A stretch of 64,000 bases of DNA from Pseudonocardia sp. HH130630-07 (GTDB lineage Bacteria > Actinomycetota > Actinomycetes > Mycobacteriales > Pseudonocardiaceae): positions 6,014,001-6,078,000 of the forward strand of contig NZ_CP013854.1 of the NCBI RefSeq assembly GCF_001698125.1. Reading direction: 5' to 3'. A program made the translations under genes and the position numbers. Shown here one piece after another: positions 54,031 through 63,591 of this stretch (within the stretch, counting starts at the first letter, position 1; each line of letters opens with the position of its first letter). The notes beneath the pieces are model-generated. The model was not told the DNA's origin. It made no database searches and worked only from the letters and a program-made list of their open reading frames with translations.

Positions 54031-54612
54031 TCACATGGCTGTCGGATGACGGGTCGATCCTACGTCAGCGCCGAGCGGACCTGCTGCGGGTTCCGGGTCG
54101 GCGATCTCGAAGTACACCGGCTCCGGGGCGGTCCCGTACAGCCGCAACCAGCGCACCAGCCGCCGGGACCGCAGTGCTCTGGTGTCGCGCACGGCGTCGT
54201 TGTGCACCCGGCGGGCCAGCACGACCAGGTGCTGGGCGTCGCGCAGCTCGGCGGCGAGCCTCGCCGGTCCCGGCCGGCCGACGGCGGCGAGTTCCCTGGT
54301 CAGCGCGTTCTCGGCGGACTCACGCAGGGCCCGCGTCCCGGCCGGGTCCCGGCCGTCCGGGGTGGGTGCGGGGCCGAGCGCCGCACGGTCCGCCGCCCTC
54401 CGCAGCGCCATCCCGGCCGGCGGAGGGAGCCCGTCGGCGACCCGGCGCGCGAGACGCACCCGCCCCTCGAGCGCCGCGGCGAGCGCGGCCCGGGCCGCAT
54501 CGACCCGCACGTGCAGCCGGTGCAGCCGCCGCACCCGTGTCAGGCACCACACGGTGACGGCAGCCACGACCGGAACCGCGACCCCCACGAGGCCGAGGAC
54601 GGCGGTGCTCAC
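54031..54612 (-). CDS. Single-span membrane protein between pimA and pdxS
   Basis: A 193-residue protein with an N-terminal membrane helix (VLGLVGVAVPVVAAVTVWCL), a long Arg/Ala-rich helical region that may form a coiled coil, and a short C-terminal segment YGTAPEPVYFEIADP. It occupies the place of Rv2609c in M. tuberculosis, between pimA and the pdxS side. I do not recognise a catalytic motif; a LemA-like scaffold is possible. Starts at GTG, overlapping pimA by four bases. Confidence 0.75.
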   Translation of the reverse strand: MSTAVLGLVGVAVPVVAAVTVWCLTRVRRLHRLHVRVDAARAALAAALEGRVRLARRVADGLPPPAGMALRRAADRAALGPAPTPDGRDPAGTRALRESAENALTRELAAVGRPGPARLAAELRDAQHLVVLARRVHNDAVRDTRALRSRRLVRWLRLYGTAPEPVYFEIADPEPAAGPLGADVGSTRHPTAM

Positions 54613-55745
54613 CGGGCCTGCCGCCGGGCCGGCACCGGGGCGGCCGCGATCGCCGCCCGGTAGACCTGCAGCACGTCCCGGGCGACGACGGCCCAGTCGT
54701 AGCGGGCCACCCGGGCCCGGCCGGCGGCCGCCATCGCGGCCCGGTCGGCGCCGTCGTCGAGCAGGGCCGCCAGCGCGGCGCGGAGCGCGATCGGGTCGGC
54801 CGGGGGGACCGACCGCCCGGCGCCGCCGTGCACGGCGCGGAAGGACTCGATGTCGCTGGCCAGCACCGGCACACCGGCCGCCATCGCCTCCGTGAGCACC
54901 ATCCCGAAGCTCTCGCCGTGCCGGTGCGGGGCGCAGTAGAGGTCCATCGCGCGCAGCGCGGCGGCCTTCGTGGTCTCGTCCACCGCACCGAGCACGTCGA
55001 TCCGCCCGGCCAGCGCGGGACCCGCGGCGTGGCGCAGCGCGCCGGCGTCGCCCCGCCCGACCACCAGCAGCCGCAGGTCCGGCCGGGCCGCCACCAGCGG
55101 GCGCAGCGCGTCGAGCAGCACCGGCATCCCCTTGCGCGGCTCGTCGTAGCGACCGACGAACCCGACCCGGACGCCCGGACGCAGGCCGGGAACCAGCTCG
55201 TCCAGCGCGGGCCCGCCGGCGAACCGGGCGATGTCGACGCCGTTCGGGATCTCGGTGGCGTCACCGCCGAGGTGTTCGACCTGCACCCGCCGTGCGGTGG
55301 CCGAGACCGCGATCCGCGCCGTGACCTTCTCCATCAGCGGCCGCACGATCCCGCCGAACGCGGCCAGCGCGCGCGAGCGCTCGGTCGAGGTGTGGAAGGT
55401 GGCGACGATCGGCCCGCCGGCGAGCAGCAGCGCGAGCACCGACACCGACACCGACAGCGTCGTCGGCTCGTGCAGGTGCAGGACGTCGAAGTCGTGCTCG
55501 GCGAGCCAGCGCCGGGCCCGCCGGTGGGTCCGCGGGCCGAAGCTCACCCGGGCCACCGAGCCGTTGTACGGCACGCCCAGCGCCCGGCCGACCGGGGTGA
55601 CGAACTCCGGGACGGTCCCGACCGCCGGTGCGAGCACCTCGGCGGTGTGACCGCGCGCCCGCAGCGCACCGGCGAGGTCGAGGACGTGGTTCTGGACCCC
55701 GCCCGGCACGTCCAGCGAGTAGGGGCAGACGATCCCGACCCTCAT
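54609..55745 (-). CDS. pimA: Phosphatidylinositol mannosyltransferase PimA
   Basis: GT4 glycosyltransferase (378 residues) adding the first mannose to phosphatidylinositol on the cytoplasmic face. MRVGIVCPYSLDVPGGVQNHV is the family N-terminus. HLHEPTT follows, and the C-terminal donor site has GESFGMVLTEAMAAGVPV with the EX7E arrangement. Overlaps of four bases on both sides tie it to the acyltransferase and the membrane protein. Part of the PIM pathway of actinobacteria. Confidence 0.95.
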   Translation of the reverse strand: MRVGIVCPYSLDVPGGVQNHVLDLAGALRARGHTAEVLAPAVGTVPEFVTPVGRALGVPYNGSVARVSFGPRTHRRARRWLAEHDFDVLHLHEPTTLSVSVSVLALLLAGGPIVATFHTSTERSRALAAFGGIVRPLMEKVTARIAVSATARRVQVEHLGGDATEIPNGVDIARFAGGPALDELVPGLRPGVRVGFVGRYDEPRKGMPVLLDALRPLVAARPDLRLLVVGRGDAGALRHAAGPALAGRIDVLGAVDETTKAAALRAMDLYCAPHRHGESFGMVLTEAMAAGVPVLASDIESFRAVHGGAGRSVPPADPIALRAALAALLDDGADRAAMAAAGRARVARYDWAVVARDVLQVYRAAIAAAPVPARRQAR

Positions 55746-56662
55746 CCGGCGCCGATCGGCTGCAGCATGTGCCAGTCCTCGGGCCGCCGGTCGATGAGCG
55801 TTCCGAACGCGTCGGCGAGCGCCTGCACCGCGGCCGGCTCGGCCGCCCGGTCCGCGACCGCGATCTCGGCGCCGACGTGCACCCCCCACGCGTCGCCCGC
55901 GAACACCGGGTAGGCGGGGTGCAGTGCCGCCCCGGTCAGCCGGGCCATCCGGACCGGCCCCACCGGGAATCGGGCCCGGCCACCGAGGAACCGGACGTCG
56001 ACGCCGGTCCCGGACAGGTCGCGGTCGGCGACCAGGCACGCCACGCCGCCGGACCGCAGCCGCGCGGTCAGCGCCCGGTGCGCGGCCCGTGGCTCGTCGG
56101 CGGGCACCACCTCGAAGCCGAGGGCCCGCCGGTAGGCCACGAACCGCCGGAACAACGCCTCGGGCCGCAGCCGCTGCACGACGGTCGTCAGTCCCGGCTC
56201 CAGCCCGAGCCGGTCCAGCTCGCGCACGAGGTAGACGCCCGCGACGTCCCAGTTGCCGGCGTGCGGCAACGCGTAGAGCACCCCGCGCCCGGCCCGCAGC
56301 GTGGCCAGCGAGGCGTCGATGCCCCGGACGTTCGGCTGTACGGCCGCGTGCACCGCGGCCGGTTCCATGCGGGGCAGCGCGAACGCCTCCCGCCAGTACC
56401 GCGCGTAGCTGCGCACCGCCCGCCCGGCGAGCGCGTCCAGCTCGGCCGGGCCGGCGCCGGGCCGGACCGCGGCCAGGTTCGCCCGCAGCCGCCGGACCCC
56501 CGGGCCGCGGCGCCGCGCGAACAGGTCGGCGCCGGCGTCGAACACCGGCGCGCTGACACCGGCCGGGAGCCGGCCCGCGACCGCCCAGCCGGTCGCGTAC
56601 GCCGCCGCGGTGAGGATCTCGCGGGCGCGCGCCGCCGGGCCGGGGAGCGTCCGCTCAGGCAC
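55742..56662 (-). CDS. Phosphatidylinositol mannoside acyltransferase (PatA/HtrB-like)
   Basis: A 306-residue LPLAT/HtrB-family acyltransferase that transfers a fatty acid to the mannose of PIM1/PIM2. The catalytic HxxxxD-type motif is seen in LPHAGNWDVAG, and CLVADRDLSGTGV and YWREAFALPRM are family blocks. It sits between pgsA and pimA, exactly as Rv2611c (PatA). Overlaps of eight and four bases make it part of the operon. Confidence 0.93.
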   Translation of the reverse strand: MPERTLPGPAARAREILTAAAYATGWAVAGRLPAGVSAPVFDAGADLFARRRGPGVRRLRANLAAVRPGAGPAELDALAGRAVRSYARYWREAFALPRMEPAAVHAAVQPNVRGIDASLATLRAGRGVLYALPHAGNWDVAGVYLVRELDRLGLEPGLTTVVQRLRPEALFRRFVAYRRALGFEVVPADEPRAAHRALTARLRSGGVACLVADRDLSGTGVDVRFLGGRARFPVGPVRMARLTGAALHPAYPVFAGDAWGVHVGAEIAVADRAAEPAAVQALADAFGTLIDRRPEDWHMLQPIGAG

Positions 56663-57269
56663 GGCTGGACTCGTGGGCGCTGCGGCGCACCGCCAGGATC
56701 CGCTGGCCCAGGGTCACCACCGTCCCGACCGCCAGCACGCCGAGCGCCACGCTCAGCGCGTAGGGCACGCCGATCCCGGACAGGAACGCACCGACCAGAC
56801 CGAGGATCAGCCGTTCGGCCCGCTCGACGAGCCCACCCTCGGCCGTGAGCCCGACCGACTCCGCCCGGGCCTTCACGTAGGACACGATCTGCCCGCCGAC
56901 CAGGGCGACGAGCGCCGCGGCCCCGGCGACCGGCTCGGCCCCCGCGGTCAGCGCCCACCACGCCAGCGCCCCGAAGATCGCCCCGTCGACCATCCGGTCG
57001 CAGGTGGAGTCGAGCACGGCGCCGAACGGCGTGCCGTACCCGCGGGCCCGGGCCATGGCGCCGTCGACGAGGTCGGTGAGCACGAACAGCGTCACCAGCA
57101 CGGAGCCGAGGACGAGCCACCCGGACGGCAGGAGGAGCACCGCGGCGGCGACGGCACCCAGCGTGCCGGCGATCGTCACCGTGTCGGGGTTGATCCCGCG
57201 GCCGATCAGGCCCCGGCCGATCGGGTCGGTGAGCCGGTTGACGTGCCCGCGGGCGAACAGGTTGAGCAT
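56655..57269 (-). CDS. pgsA: Phosphatidylinositol phosphate synthase PgsA
   Basis: CDP-alcohol phosphotransferase (204 residues) making phosphatidylinositol phosphate from CDP-diacylglycerol. The signature DG-x2-AR-x8-G-x3-D-x3-D is complete: Asp66, Asp69-Gly70, Ala73-Arg74, Gly83, Asp87, Asp91. Five to six membrane segments are visible. Its place between the HIT gene and the acyltransferase identifies it as the PI branch enzyme rather than PG synthase. Confidence 0.94.
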   Translation of the reverse strand: MLNLFARGHVNRLTDPIGRGLIGRGINPDTVTIAGTLGAVAAAVLLLPSGWLVLGSVLVTLFVLTDLVDGAMARARGYGTPFGAVLDSTCDRMVDGAIFGALAWWALTAGAEPVAGAAALVALVGGQIVSYVKARAESVGLTAEGGLVERAERLILGLVGAFLSGIGVPYALSVALGVLAVGTVVTLGQRILAVRRSAHESSRA

Positions 57270-57312
57270 CGTGGGCGGCGTTCTCCCTCGCGGACGGTGA
57301 ACGCGGGCCAGC

Positions 57313-57873
57313 CTAGTCCCGGTCGGCCCCTCCGTGCCCGGGCGGCTCCCACGCCCCGGCCAGCTGGGCCCGGGTCTCGGCCAGCAGCTGCGGGATCACC
57401 TTCGTCTGCCCGACGACGGCGATGAAGTTCGCGTCCCCGCCCCAGCGCGGTACGACGTGCTGGTGCAGGTGCTCGGCCAGCGACCCGCCCGCGACGTGGC
57501 CGAGGTTCAGTCCCACGTTGAACGCGTGCGGTGCGGCGACCCGCTTCATCGTCACCACCGCCTGCCGGGTGAACGCCATCAGCTCGGCGGACTCCGGATC
57601 GGTCAGGTCCTCCAGGTCGGCGACGTGCCGGTACGGGAGCACCATCAGGTGCCCCGGGTTGTACGGGTGCAGGTTGAGCAGCGCGAACACCGCGTCACCG
57701 CGGGCGACGACGAGGTTGTCCGCGTCCGCGGACGGTTCCGCCCGCCCGATCCGGCAGAACGGGCAGCCGGTGTCCGTGGTGCTCTTGATGTAGGCGAGCC
57801 GGTGCGGGGTCCACAGCCGGGCGAACCCGTCCGGTGTCCCGACCCCTTCCTGCGGCACCCACTCCTGCGGCAT
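57313..57873 (-). CDS. HIT-family hydrolase/phosphorylase
   Basis: A 186-residue histidine-triad protein. The motif HLHQHVV places His135, His137 and His139 in the active site. A CPFC knuckle at 37-40 could bind zinc. The ortholog Rv2613c was reported as diadenosine tetraphosphate phosphorylase, so nucleotide turnover is likely. Lies 26 bases after thrS and before pgsA, all in the same direction. Confidence 0.93.
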   Translation of the reverse strand: MPQEWVPQEGVGTPDGFARLWTPHRLAYIKSTTDTGCPFCRIGRAEPSADADNLVVARGDAVFALLNLHPYNPGHLMVLPYRHVADLEDLTDPESAELMAFTRQAVVTMKRVAAPHAFNVGLNLGHVAGGSLAEHLHQHVVPRWGGDANFIAVVGQTKVIPQLLAETRAQLAGAWEPPGHGGADRD

Positions 57874-57899
57874 GAGCCGATCCTAGTGACCCGCCGGTC

Positions 57900-60032
57900 T
57901 CAGGCCGTGGCGTCCGCGGCGGACGACGGGGCGGGCTGCACGGCGAACGCCGCGGCGTCCGGCGAGGCGTTGTTCCGCGACCGCACCCACGCGACGATCG
58001 CCCGCACCGCGGTGTCGACCGGCACGCCGTTGGTCTGCGAGCCGTCCCGGAACCGGAAGCTCACCGCGCCCGCCTCGACGTCCCGGCCGCCGGCCAGCAG
58101 CAGGAACGGGACCTTCTGCAGCGTGTGGGTGCGGATCTTCTTCTGCATGCGGTCGTCGCCGGCGTCGACGTCGATCCGGATCCCCTGCGCGCGCAGGGCC
58201 GAGGCGATCTCGCGCACGTAGGGCTCCTGGGCGTCGGTCACCGGGATGCCGACCACCTGGACCGGCGCCAGCCAGGCCGGGAAGGCACCGGCGTAGTGCT
58301 CGGTCAGCACGCCGAAGAAACGCTCGATCGACCCGAACAGCGCGCGGTGGATCATGACCGGACGCTGCCGGGACCCGTCGTTCGCGGTGTACTCCAGCTC
58401 GAAGCGGTCCGGCAGCATGAGGTCGACCTGGATGGTGGACATCTGCCAGTAGCGGCCGATCGCGTCCCGCGCCTGCACGGAGATCTTCGGCGCGTAGAAG
58501 GCGGCCCCGCCCGGGTCGTCGCGCAGCTCCAGGCCGAAGCTCTCCGCCGCGTCCCGCAGCACCTCGGTCGCCTCGGCCCAGGACTCGTCGGAGCCGATCG
58601 ACTTCTCCGGGTTGCGGGTCGAGAGTTCCAGGTAGAAGTCGTCGAGCCCGTAGTCGCGCAGCAGGTCCAGCACGAACTGCAGCAGCGAGCGGACCTCGTC
58701 GCCCATCTGCTCGCGGGTGCAGTAGATGTGCGCGTCGTCCTGGGAGAAGCCGCGGGCCCGGGTCAGGCCGTGCACGACGCCGGACTTCTCGTACCGGTAG
58801 ACGGTGCCGAACTCGAACAGCCGCAGCGGCAGCTCCCGGTAGGACCGCCCGCGGGACCGGAAGATGAGATTGTGCATCGGGCAGTTCATCGGCTTGAGGT
58901 AGTAGTCGACGGCCGCCCGGCGGACGTTGCCGTCGGCGTCGCGCTCCTCGTCCAGCTGCATGGGCGGGTACATGCCGTCGGCGTACCAGTCGAGGTGCCC
59001 GGACAGCTCGAACAGCTGACCCTTGGTGGCGTGCGGCGAGTAGACGAACTCGTAGCCGGACTCGGCGTGCCGCAGCCGCGAGTAGTCCTCCAGCTCCTTG
59101 CGGACGACCCCGCCCTTCGGGTGGAAGACCGGCAGGCCGGAACCGATCTCGTCCGGGAAGCTGAACAGGTCCAGCTCCGAGCCCAGCCGGCGGTGGTCCC
59201 GGCGCTCGGCCTCGGCGATCCGGTCGAGGTAGGCGTCCTGCGCCTCCTGGGACTCCCACGCGGTGCCGTAGATGCGCTGCAGCTGGGCGTTGTCCTGGTT
59301 GCCCCGCCAGTACGCGGCGGCGGACCGGGTGAGGGTGAAGGCGGGGATGTACTTCGTGGTCGGCAGGTGCGGGCCGCGGCACAGGTCGGACCACACGACG
59401 GCGCCGGTGTGGGCGTGGACGTTGTCGTAGACGGTCAGCTCGCCGCTGGCGTCGACCTCCATGACCTCGCCGTCGGCGTCGGCACCGCCCTTGAGGTCGA
59501 TCAGCTCCAGCTTGTAGGGCTCGTCGGCCAGCTCGGTGCGGGCCTCGGCCTTGTCGGCGAACCGGCGGCGCTCGAACCGCTGCCCGGCCTTGACGATCTT
59601 CTTCATCGCCGACTCGATCTTCTTCAGATCGTCGGGGGTGAAGGGGGTGTCGACGTCGAAGTCGTAGTAGAAGCCGTCGGTGACCGGCGGGCCGATGCCC
59701 AGCTTCGCCTTCGGGAACAGCTGCTGCACGGCCTGGGCGAGCACGTGGGCCGCGGAGTGCCGGATGACACTGCGCCCCTCCTCGGTGTTCGCCCGCACCG
59801 CGACGACGTCGGTGTCGGCCTCCGGGGCCCAGCCCAGGTCGCGCAGCGCGCCCTCGGCGTCCCGGACGACGACGATCGCGTCCGGCCCGGTGGTCGGCAG
59901 GCCGCCCTCCCGCACGCGCGCGCCGGCGGTCGTCCCGGCCGGCACCCGGATCGGGGCGGACGCGGGCGGTGCGGGCGGTGCGGACACGGTGACGGCCTCC
60001 AGCGGGGGTGGGTTCCGCGGCGGCCGGAACAT
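57900..60032 (-). CDS. thrS: Threonine--tRNA ligase
   Basis: Class IIa synthetase for tRNA-Thr (710 residues). The N-terminal TGS domain, the editing domain with RHSAAHVLAQAVQ, the catalytic core with YYLKPMNCPMHN (zinc Cys), FEFGTVYRYEKSGVVHGLTRARGF and motif 3 (MIHRALFGSIERF), and the anticodon domain are complete. The first ATG, MFRPPRNPP, was taken; a GTG at VTVSAPP is also possible. First gene of the HIT-pgsA-acyltransferase-pimA-pdxS operon. Confidence 0.97.
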   Translation of the reverse strand: MFRPPRNPPPLEAVTVSAPPAPPASAPIRVPAGTTAGARVREGGLPTTGPDAIVVVRDAEGALRDLGWAPEADTDVVAVRANTEEGRSVIRHSAAHVLAQAVQQLFPKAKLGIGPPVTDGFYYDFDVDTPFTPDDLKKIESAMKKIVKAGQRFERRRFADKAEARTELADEPYKLELIDLKGGADADGEVMEVDASGELTVYDNVHAHTGAVVWSDLCRGPHLPTTKYIPAFTLTRSAAAYWRGNQDNAQLQRIYGTAWESQEAQDAYLDRIAEAERRDHRRLGSELDLFSFPDEIGSGLPVFHPKGGVVRKELEDYSRLRHAESGYEFVYSPHATKGQLFELSGHLDWYADGMYPPMQLDEERDADGNVRRAAVDYYLKPMNCPMHNLIFRSRGRSYRELPLRLFEFGTVYRYEKSGVVHGLTRARGFSQDDAHIYCTREQMGDEVRSLLQFVLDLLRDYGLDDFYLELSTRNPEKSIGSDESWAEATEVLRDAAESFGLELRDDPGGAAFYAPKISVQARDAIGRYWQMSTIQVDLMLPDRFELEYTANDGSRQRPVMIHRALFGSIERFFGVLTEHYAGAFPAWLAPVQVVGIPVTDAQEPYVREIASALRAQGIRIDVDAGDDRMQKKIRTHTLQKVPFLLLAGGRDVEAGAVSFRFRDGSQTNGVPVDTAVRAIVAWVRSRNNASPDAAAFAVQPAPSSAADATA

Positions 60033-60447
60033 CGGACGAGATCCGGCGGCCGCGCGTTCCCGTGAATGCTAATAGTCCACCGCGAACCGGTTTCGCGGGC
60101 CGGACCTCACGCCGCCGGGAACCGGCGACCGCCGGGGCGGCGCTGCTCGTCGCACTCCGGGCGCCACCGGTCGGCGACCTCCGTGCGGGCCCGCGCCTCG
60201 GCGCATACAGACGGCCGTTGCCCGACGAACTGATCCACATCGTCGCGTCGCACCCGGCGGAACGTGCAGGCTGGTGCACATGGTGGAGTGGACCGTCCCC
60301 AGCCGGTCACGCACCGCCGCGACACCCCGATGACGTGCCGACGATCGAGTGACGTCGATCAGGTGGGCACACCGCGCCCCGCCGGTGACTCGTTCACCGG
60401 ATGCGCATGCCCCCGCCCGGACACTGGCCCCGTGAGAGGAGAGGCGG
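60033..60447. other. 415-base divergent gap upstream of thrS and the penicillin-binding protein
   Basis: No gene recognised. I looked for a T-box antiterminator consensus on the thrS side and did not find one. A short GGTGA/TCACC inverted repeat near 60386-60400 and a GAGAGGAGAGG ribosome site before the TTG start of the right-hand gene are the only clear marks. Promoters for both genes must lie here. Confidence 0.5.
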
Positions 60448-63400
60448 TTGACCGCAGGCCCGCCCCCACCACCGCGGTCCCGCCGTTCCGCCGACCGGCA
60501 CGGCGCCGACGACCGCGGCCGGGCCGTGCGCACCGACGAGCGCCCGGCCGGGCGGCACAGCAGCGACCAGGTCGCCAGGGACGGGTCCGGCGGCGCGCCC
60601 CGGCACGGTGCGCCGCAGGGCGGCCGGCACGGCTCCGGTGAGCAGCCCCGCCCGGGCGGGCCGCGGCACGGACGCCCGGGGTCCTTCGCCGACGTCGTGC
60701 GCGCGGAGAGCGACGCAGCGGGCGACGGGGCGAGTGGAGCTGCGGGTGGCCCGGCGGACGGCGGGCAGCGCCGCGCCCCCCAGCCCCCGCCCGCCCGTGG
60801 ACCGCAGCCCGGCACGGGTGTGCACGGCACCGCCAAGGTCGGCATGCGGGTACGGGGCGGCACCGTCCCCCGCGACCCCGGCACCCCGGCACCCGACGGC
60901 CCCCGCCGGGGCGCACCGGCCCCCGGTGCCCGTGAACCGGTCGCGCCCCGGCGCCCGGCCGTTCCGCGGCCCTCCCGCCCGCACGACTCCTCGTTCCCGC
61001 CGGGTGGTCCGGCGCCGGTGCGCCCGCACGACTCGCCCCCGCCCGGCGGCCCGGCTCCGGTACGCCCGCACGACTCGCCCCCGGCCGGCGGCCCGCCGCC
61101 GGTGCGCCCGCACGACCCCGCCACGGCCGCTGCCCCGCCGCCGGCAGCGCCGCACGACGCCGTCCCGCCGGGTGCGCCCGCCCCCGCCCGGCGCGGCGAG
61201 CGGCCACTGGCCGGGGAGGCGGGCGGCGCCGGATCGGACGCCGCACCCCGCCCGGGCCGGCGTCGCCGTCCGGAGCCACCGCCCTCAGGGCCGGTCACCA
61301 CGGTCGTCCCGCCGGTGGAGCCCGACGACGCCCCGGAGCCGGTGACGGCGCTCGCCCCCGCCGTGGCCCCGGCCGCCGGCCCGGAGACCCCTGGCGAGCC
61401 CACCCCGGCCGCCCGCGGCCCGGTCGGGCGCGCGCTCGCGTTCGCCGATCCGGTCGTCGGCCCGGTCCGCCGCCGCCTCGGCATCCTCGACGCCGAGCAG
61501 AAGGCCGCCCTCAGCCCGGAGCAGCGCCGGACCCGGCGGCGCAAGCAGATCCGCTGGACCCTCGTCAGCGGCGCCGCGTCGGTGTTCCTCGTCCCGCTGC
61601 TGGTGCTGGGGATCGGGTGGATCGCCTTCCCGATCCCCAGCACCGACGAGGCCGTGCAGAACCAGATCGCCACCGTGTCGTTCGCCGACGGGGGCCAGCT
61701 CGCCCGGCTGGTGCCCGAACAGGGCAACCGGATCAAGGTCGGGATGGAGGCGATCCCGCCGCACGTGCGCGAGGCCGTGCTCGCCGCCGAGGACCGGTCG
61801 TTCTACTCGAACCCGGGCTTCGACATCACCGGCATCCTGCGGGCGGCGATGAACCAGGTGCTCGGCGGTGTCGGCGGTGGATCGACGATCACCCAGCAGT
61901 TCGTCAAGACGACGCTGGTCGGCAACGACGCCACGTACTGGCGCAAGTACAAGGAACTCATCGTCGCCCTGAAGGTCTCCGGTCAGAAGTCCAAGGACGA
62001 GATCCTCAACGACTACCTGAACGCGATCTACTTCGGCCGCGGGGCCTACGGCATCGAGTCGGCGAGCCTCGCCTACTTCGGCAAGCCGGCCGCGCAGCTG
62101 ACGCCGAGCGACGGCGCCCTGCTCGCCGGGGTCATCCAGTCGCCGTCGAACTGGGACCCCGCGAACGCGCCGGAGAAGGCCCGCGACCGCTGGAACTTCG
62201 TGCTCGGCGGCATGGTCCAGCAGGGCTGGCTCACCCCGGAGGAGCGCGCGGCGGCCGTGTTCCCGCAGACGATCCCGCCGGAGAACACCTCCCGGTCCTC
62301 GTCGCTGGGCGACGAGCGGGGGCACATCCTGAACGCGGTCCGCTCGGAACTGGGTGCCCTCGGGATCTCCGAGCAGGCGTTCGCCCAGGGCGGGCTGCAG
62401 GTCACCACGACGATCACCCCGGAGCGCCAGCAGGAACTCACCGACGCCGTCCGGGCCGGGATGGACGGCCAGCCCGACCTGCTCCGCTCGGCGGCCGTCG
62501 CCGTCGACCCGCAGACCGGCGGCATCGTCGGCTACTACGGCGGCGCGAACGGGACCGGACTCGACTACGCCAAGGTCATGAAGCAGCCGGGGTCGACCTT
62601 CAAGCCGTTCGCGGTGCTCGCCGGCCTGCTGGAGGACCCGCCGGTCGGCCTGGGCACCGAGTTCGACGGCTCCGAGCGCGAGGGCCTGCGCAACGCCGAC
62701 GGCGCCAACTGCCAGCGCTGCGACATCAAGCAGGCGATGACGATCTCCAACAACGTCGTCTTCACCAAGCTCGCGGCCCAGGTCGGCCCGCAGAAGGTCG
62801 CCGACGCCGCCCGGCTCGCCGGGATCACCGCCCCGATGGAGAACCCGGACGCCCGGCTCCCGCTCGGGAACAAGGAGGTCACCCCGGTCCAGCTGGCCTC
62901 GGCCTACGCGACGATCGCGGCCGGCGGGGTGTGGCACGCCCCGCACCTGGTGTCCAAGGTCGTCGACTCCGAGGGCCGGGTGCTCTACGAGTACTCCCCC
63001 GGCGAGGGCGAGCAGCGCTTCGACGAGCAGGTCGCCCGCAACGTCACCGAGGCGATGATGGACGTCGCGACGAACGACGACCTGGAGCTGCCCGGCGGCC
63101 AGGAGGTCGCGGCGAAGACCGGCACGGTCCAGTCCCGGTTCGAGGGCCAGAACAACGACGCCTGGTTCGCCGGGTTCACCCCGGGGATCGCGACCGCCGT
63201 CTGGGTCGGCACCGACCGCAACGACCCGATCCAGAACGCGTCCGGCGACCCGATCAACGGCAAGGACCTCCCCGGTGAGGTGTGGCAGGGGTTCATGGCC
63301 GACGCCGTCCGCGGCGGGGACACCGTCGAGTTCCCGACCTTCCGGCCGCTCGGCGACGCCCCGTCCGAGCTCGCGGCGAACGAGCCGACCGCGCCCCCGA

Positions 63401-63591
63401 CACCGACGGCCACCGCGACGACCGCGCCGCCGCCCCCGGAGCCGCCGGAGCAGCCGCCGCCGGCCGAGGCGCCCGCCGCGCCGACCGGCACCCCGGAGCC
63501 GGACCCGGGCCTCGACCCGCTGCGCGCTCCCGACGAGGACCAGCCCCCGGAGAACGACGAGGACCGGGCCGCCGAGCCGACGTTCGGCTAG
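60448..63591 (+). CDS. Class A penicillin-binding protein (bifunctional glycosyltransferase/transpeptidase)
   Basis: Peptidoglycan synthase of 1047 residues. A very long cytoplasmic N-terminus (~365 residues, Pro/Arg/Gly-rich with PHDSPPPGG repeats) precedes the membrane helix at 370-394. The glycosyltransferase domain has catalytic Glu448 in EDRSFY and STITQQFVK. The transpeptidase domain has Ser716-Thr-Phe-Lys719, SNN at 767-769 and Lys890-Thr-Gly. The C-terminal tail is Pro-rich. The TTG start is supported by GAGAGGAGAGG. An IS5-type element begins right after the stop. Confidence 0.94.
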   Translation: MTAGPPPPPRSRRSADRHGADDRGRAVRTDERPAGRHSSDQVARDGSGGAPRHGAPQGGRHGSGEQPRPGGPRHGRPGSFADVVRAESDAAGDGASGAAGGPADGGQRRAPQPPPARGPQPGTGVHGTAKVGMRVRGGTVPRDPGTPAPDGPRRGAPAPGAREPVAPRRPAVPRPSRPHDSSFPPGGPAPVRPHDSPPPGGPAPVRPHDSPPAGGPPPVRPHDPATAAAPPPAAPHDAVPPGAPAPARRGERPLAGEAGGAGSDAAPRPGRRRRPEPPPSGPVTTVVPPVEPDDAPEPVTALAPAVAPAAGPETPGEPTPAARGPVGRALAFADPVVGPVRRRLGILDAEQKAALSPEQRRTRRRKQIRWTLVSGAASVFLVPLLVLGIGWIAFPIPSTDEAVQNQIATVSFADGGQLARLVPEQGNRIKVGMEAIPPHVREAVLAAEDRSFYSNPGFDITGILRAAMNQVLGGVGGGSTITQQFVKTTLVGNDATYWRKYKELIVALKVSGQKSKDEILNDYLNAIYFGRGAYGIESASLAYFGKPAAQLTPSDGALLAGVIQSPSNWDPANAPEKARDRWNFVLGGMVQQGWLTPEERAAAVFPQTIPPENTSRSSSLGDERGHILNAVRSELGALGISEQAFAQGGLQVTTTITPERQQELTDAVRAGMDGQPDLLRSAAVAVDPQTGGIVGYYGGANGTGLDYAKVMKQPGSTFKPFAVLAGLLEDPPVGLGTEFDGSEREGLRNADGANCQRCDIKQAMTISNNVVFTKLAAQVGPQKVADAARLAGITAPMENPDARLPLGNKEVTPVQLASAYATIAAGGVWHAPHLVSKVVDSEGRVLYEYSPGEGEQRFDEQVARNVTEAMMDVATNDDLELPGGQEVAAKTGTVQSRFEGQNNDAWFAGFTPGIATAVWVGTDRNDPIQNASGDPINGKDLPGEVWQGFMADAVRGGDTVEFPTFRPLGDAPSELAANEPTAPPTPTATATTAPPPPEPPEQPPPAEAPAAPTGTPEPDPGLDPLRAPDEDQPPENDEDRAAEPTFG
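60976..61119. repeat. 42-45-bp tandem repeats in the PBP N-terminus
   Basis: Four units starting at 60976, 61021, 61063 and 61105 encode RPHDS..PGGPAPV. They form part of a disordered cytoplasmic tail. The spacing is nearly regular, so copy number may vary between strains. Confidence 0.7.

Noticed and set aside
60033..60447. T-box riboswitch upstream of thrS
   Set aside because: No recognisable T-box antiterminator consensus on the thrS strand.
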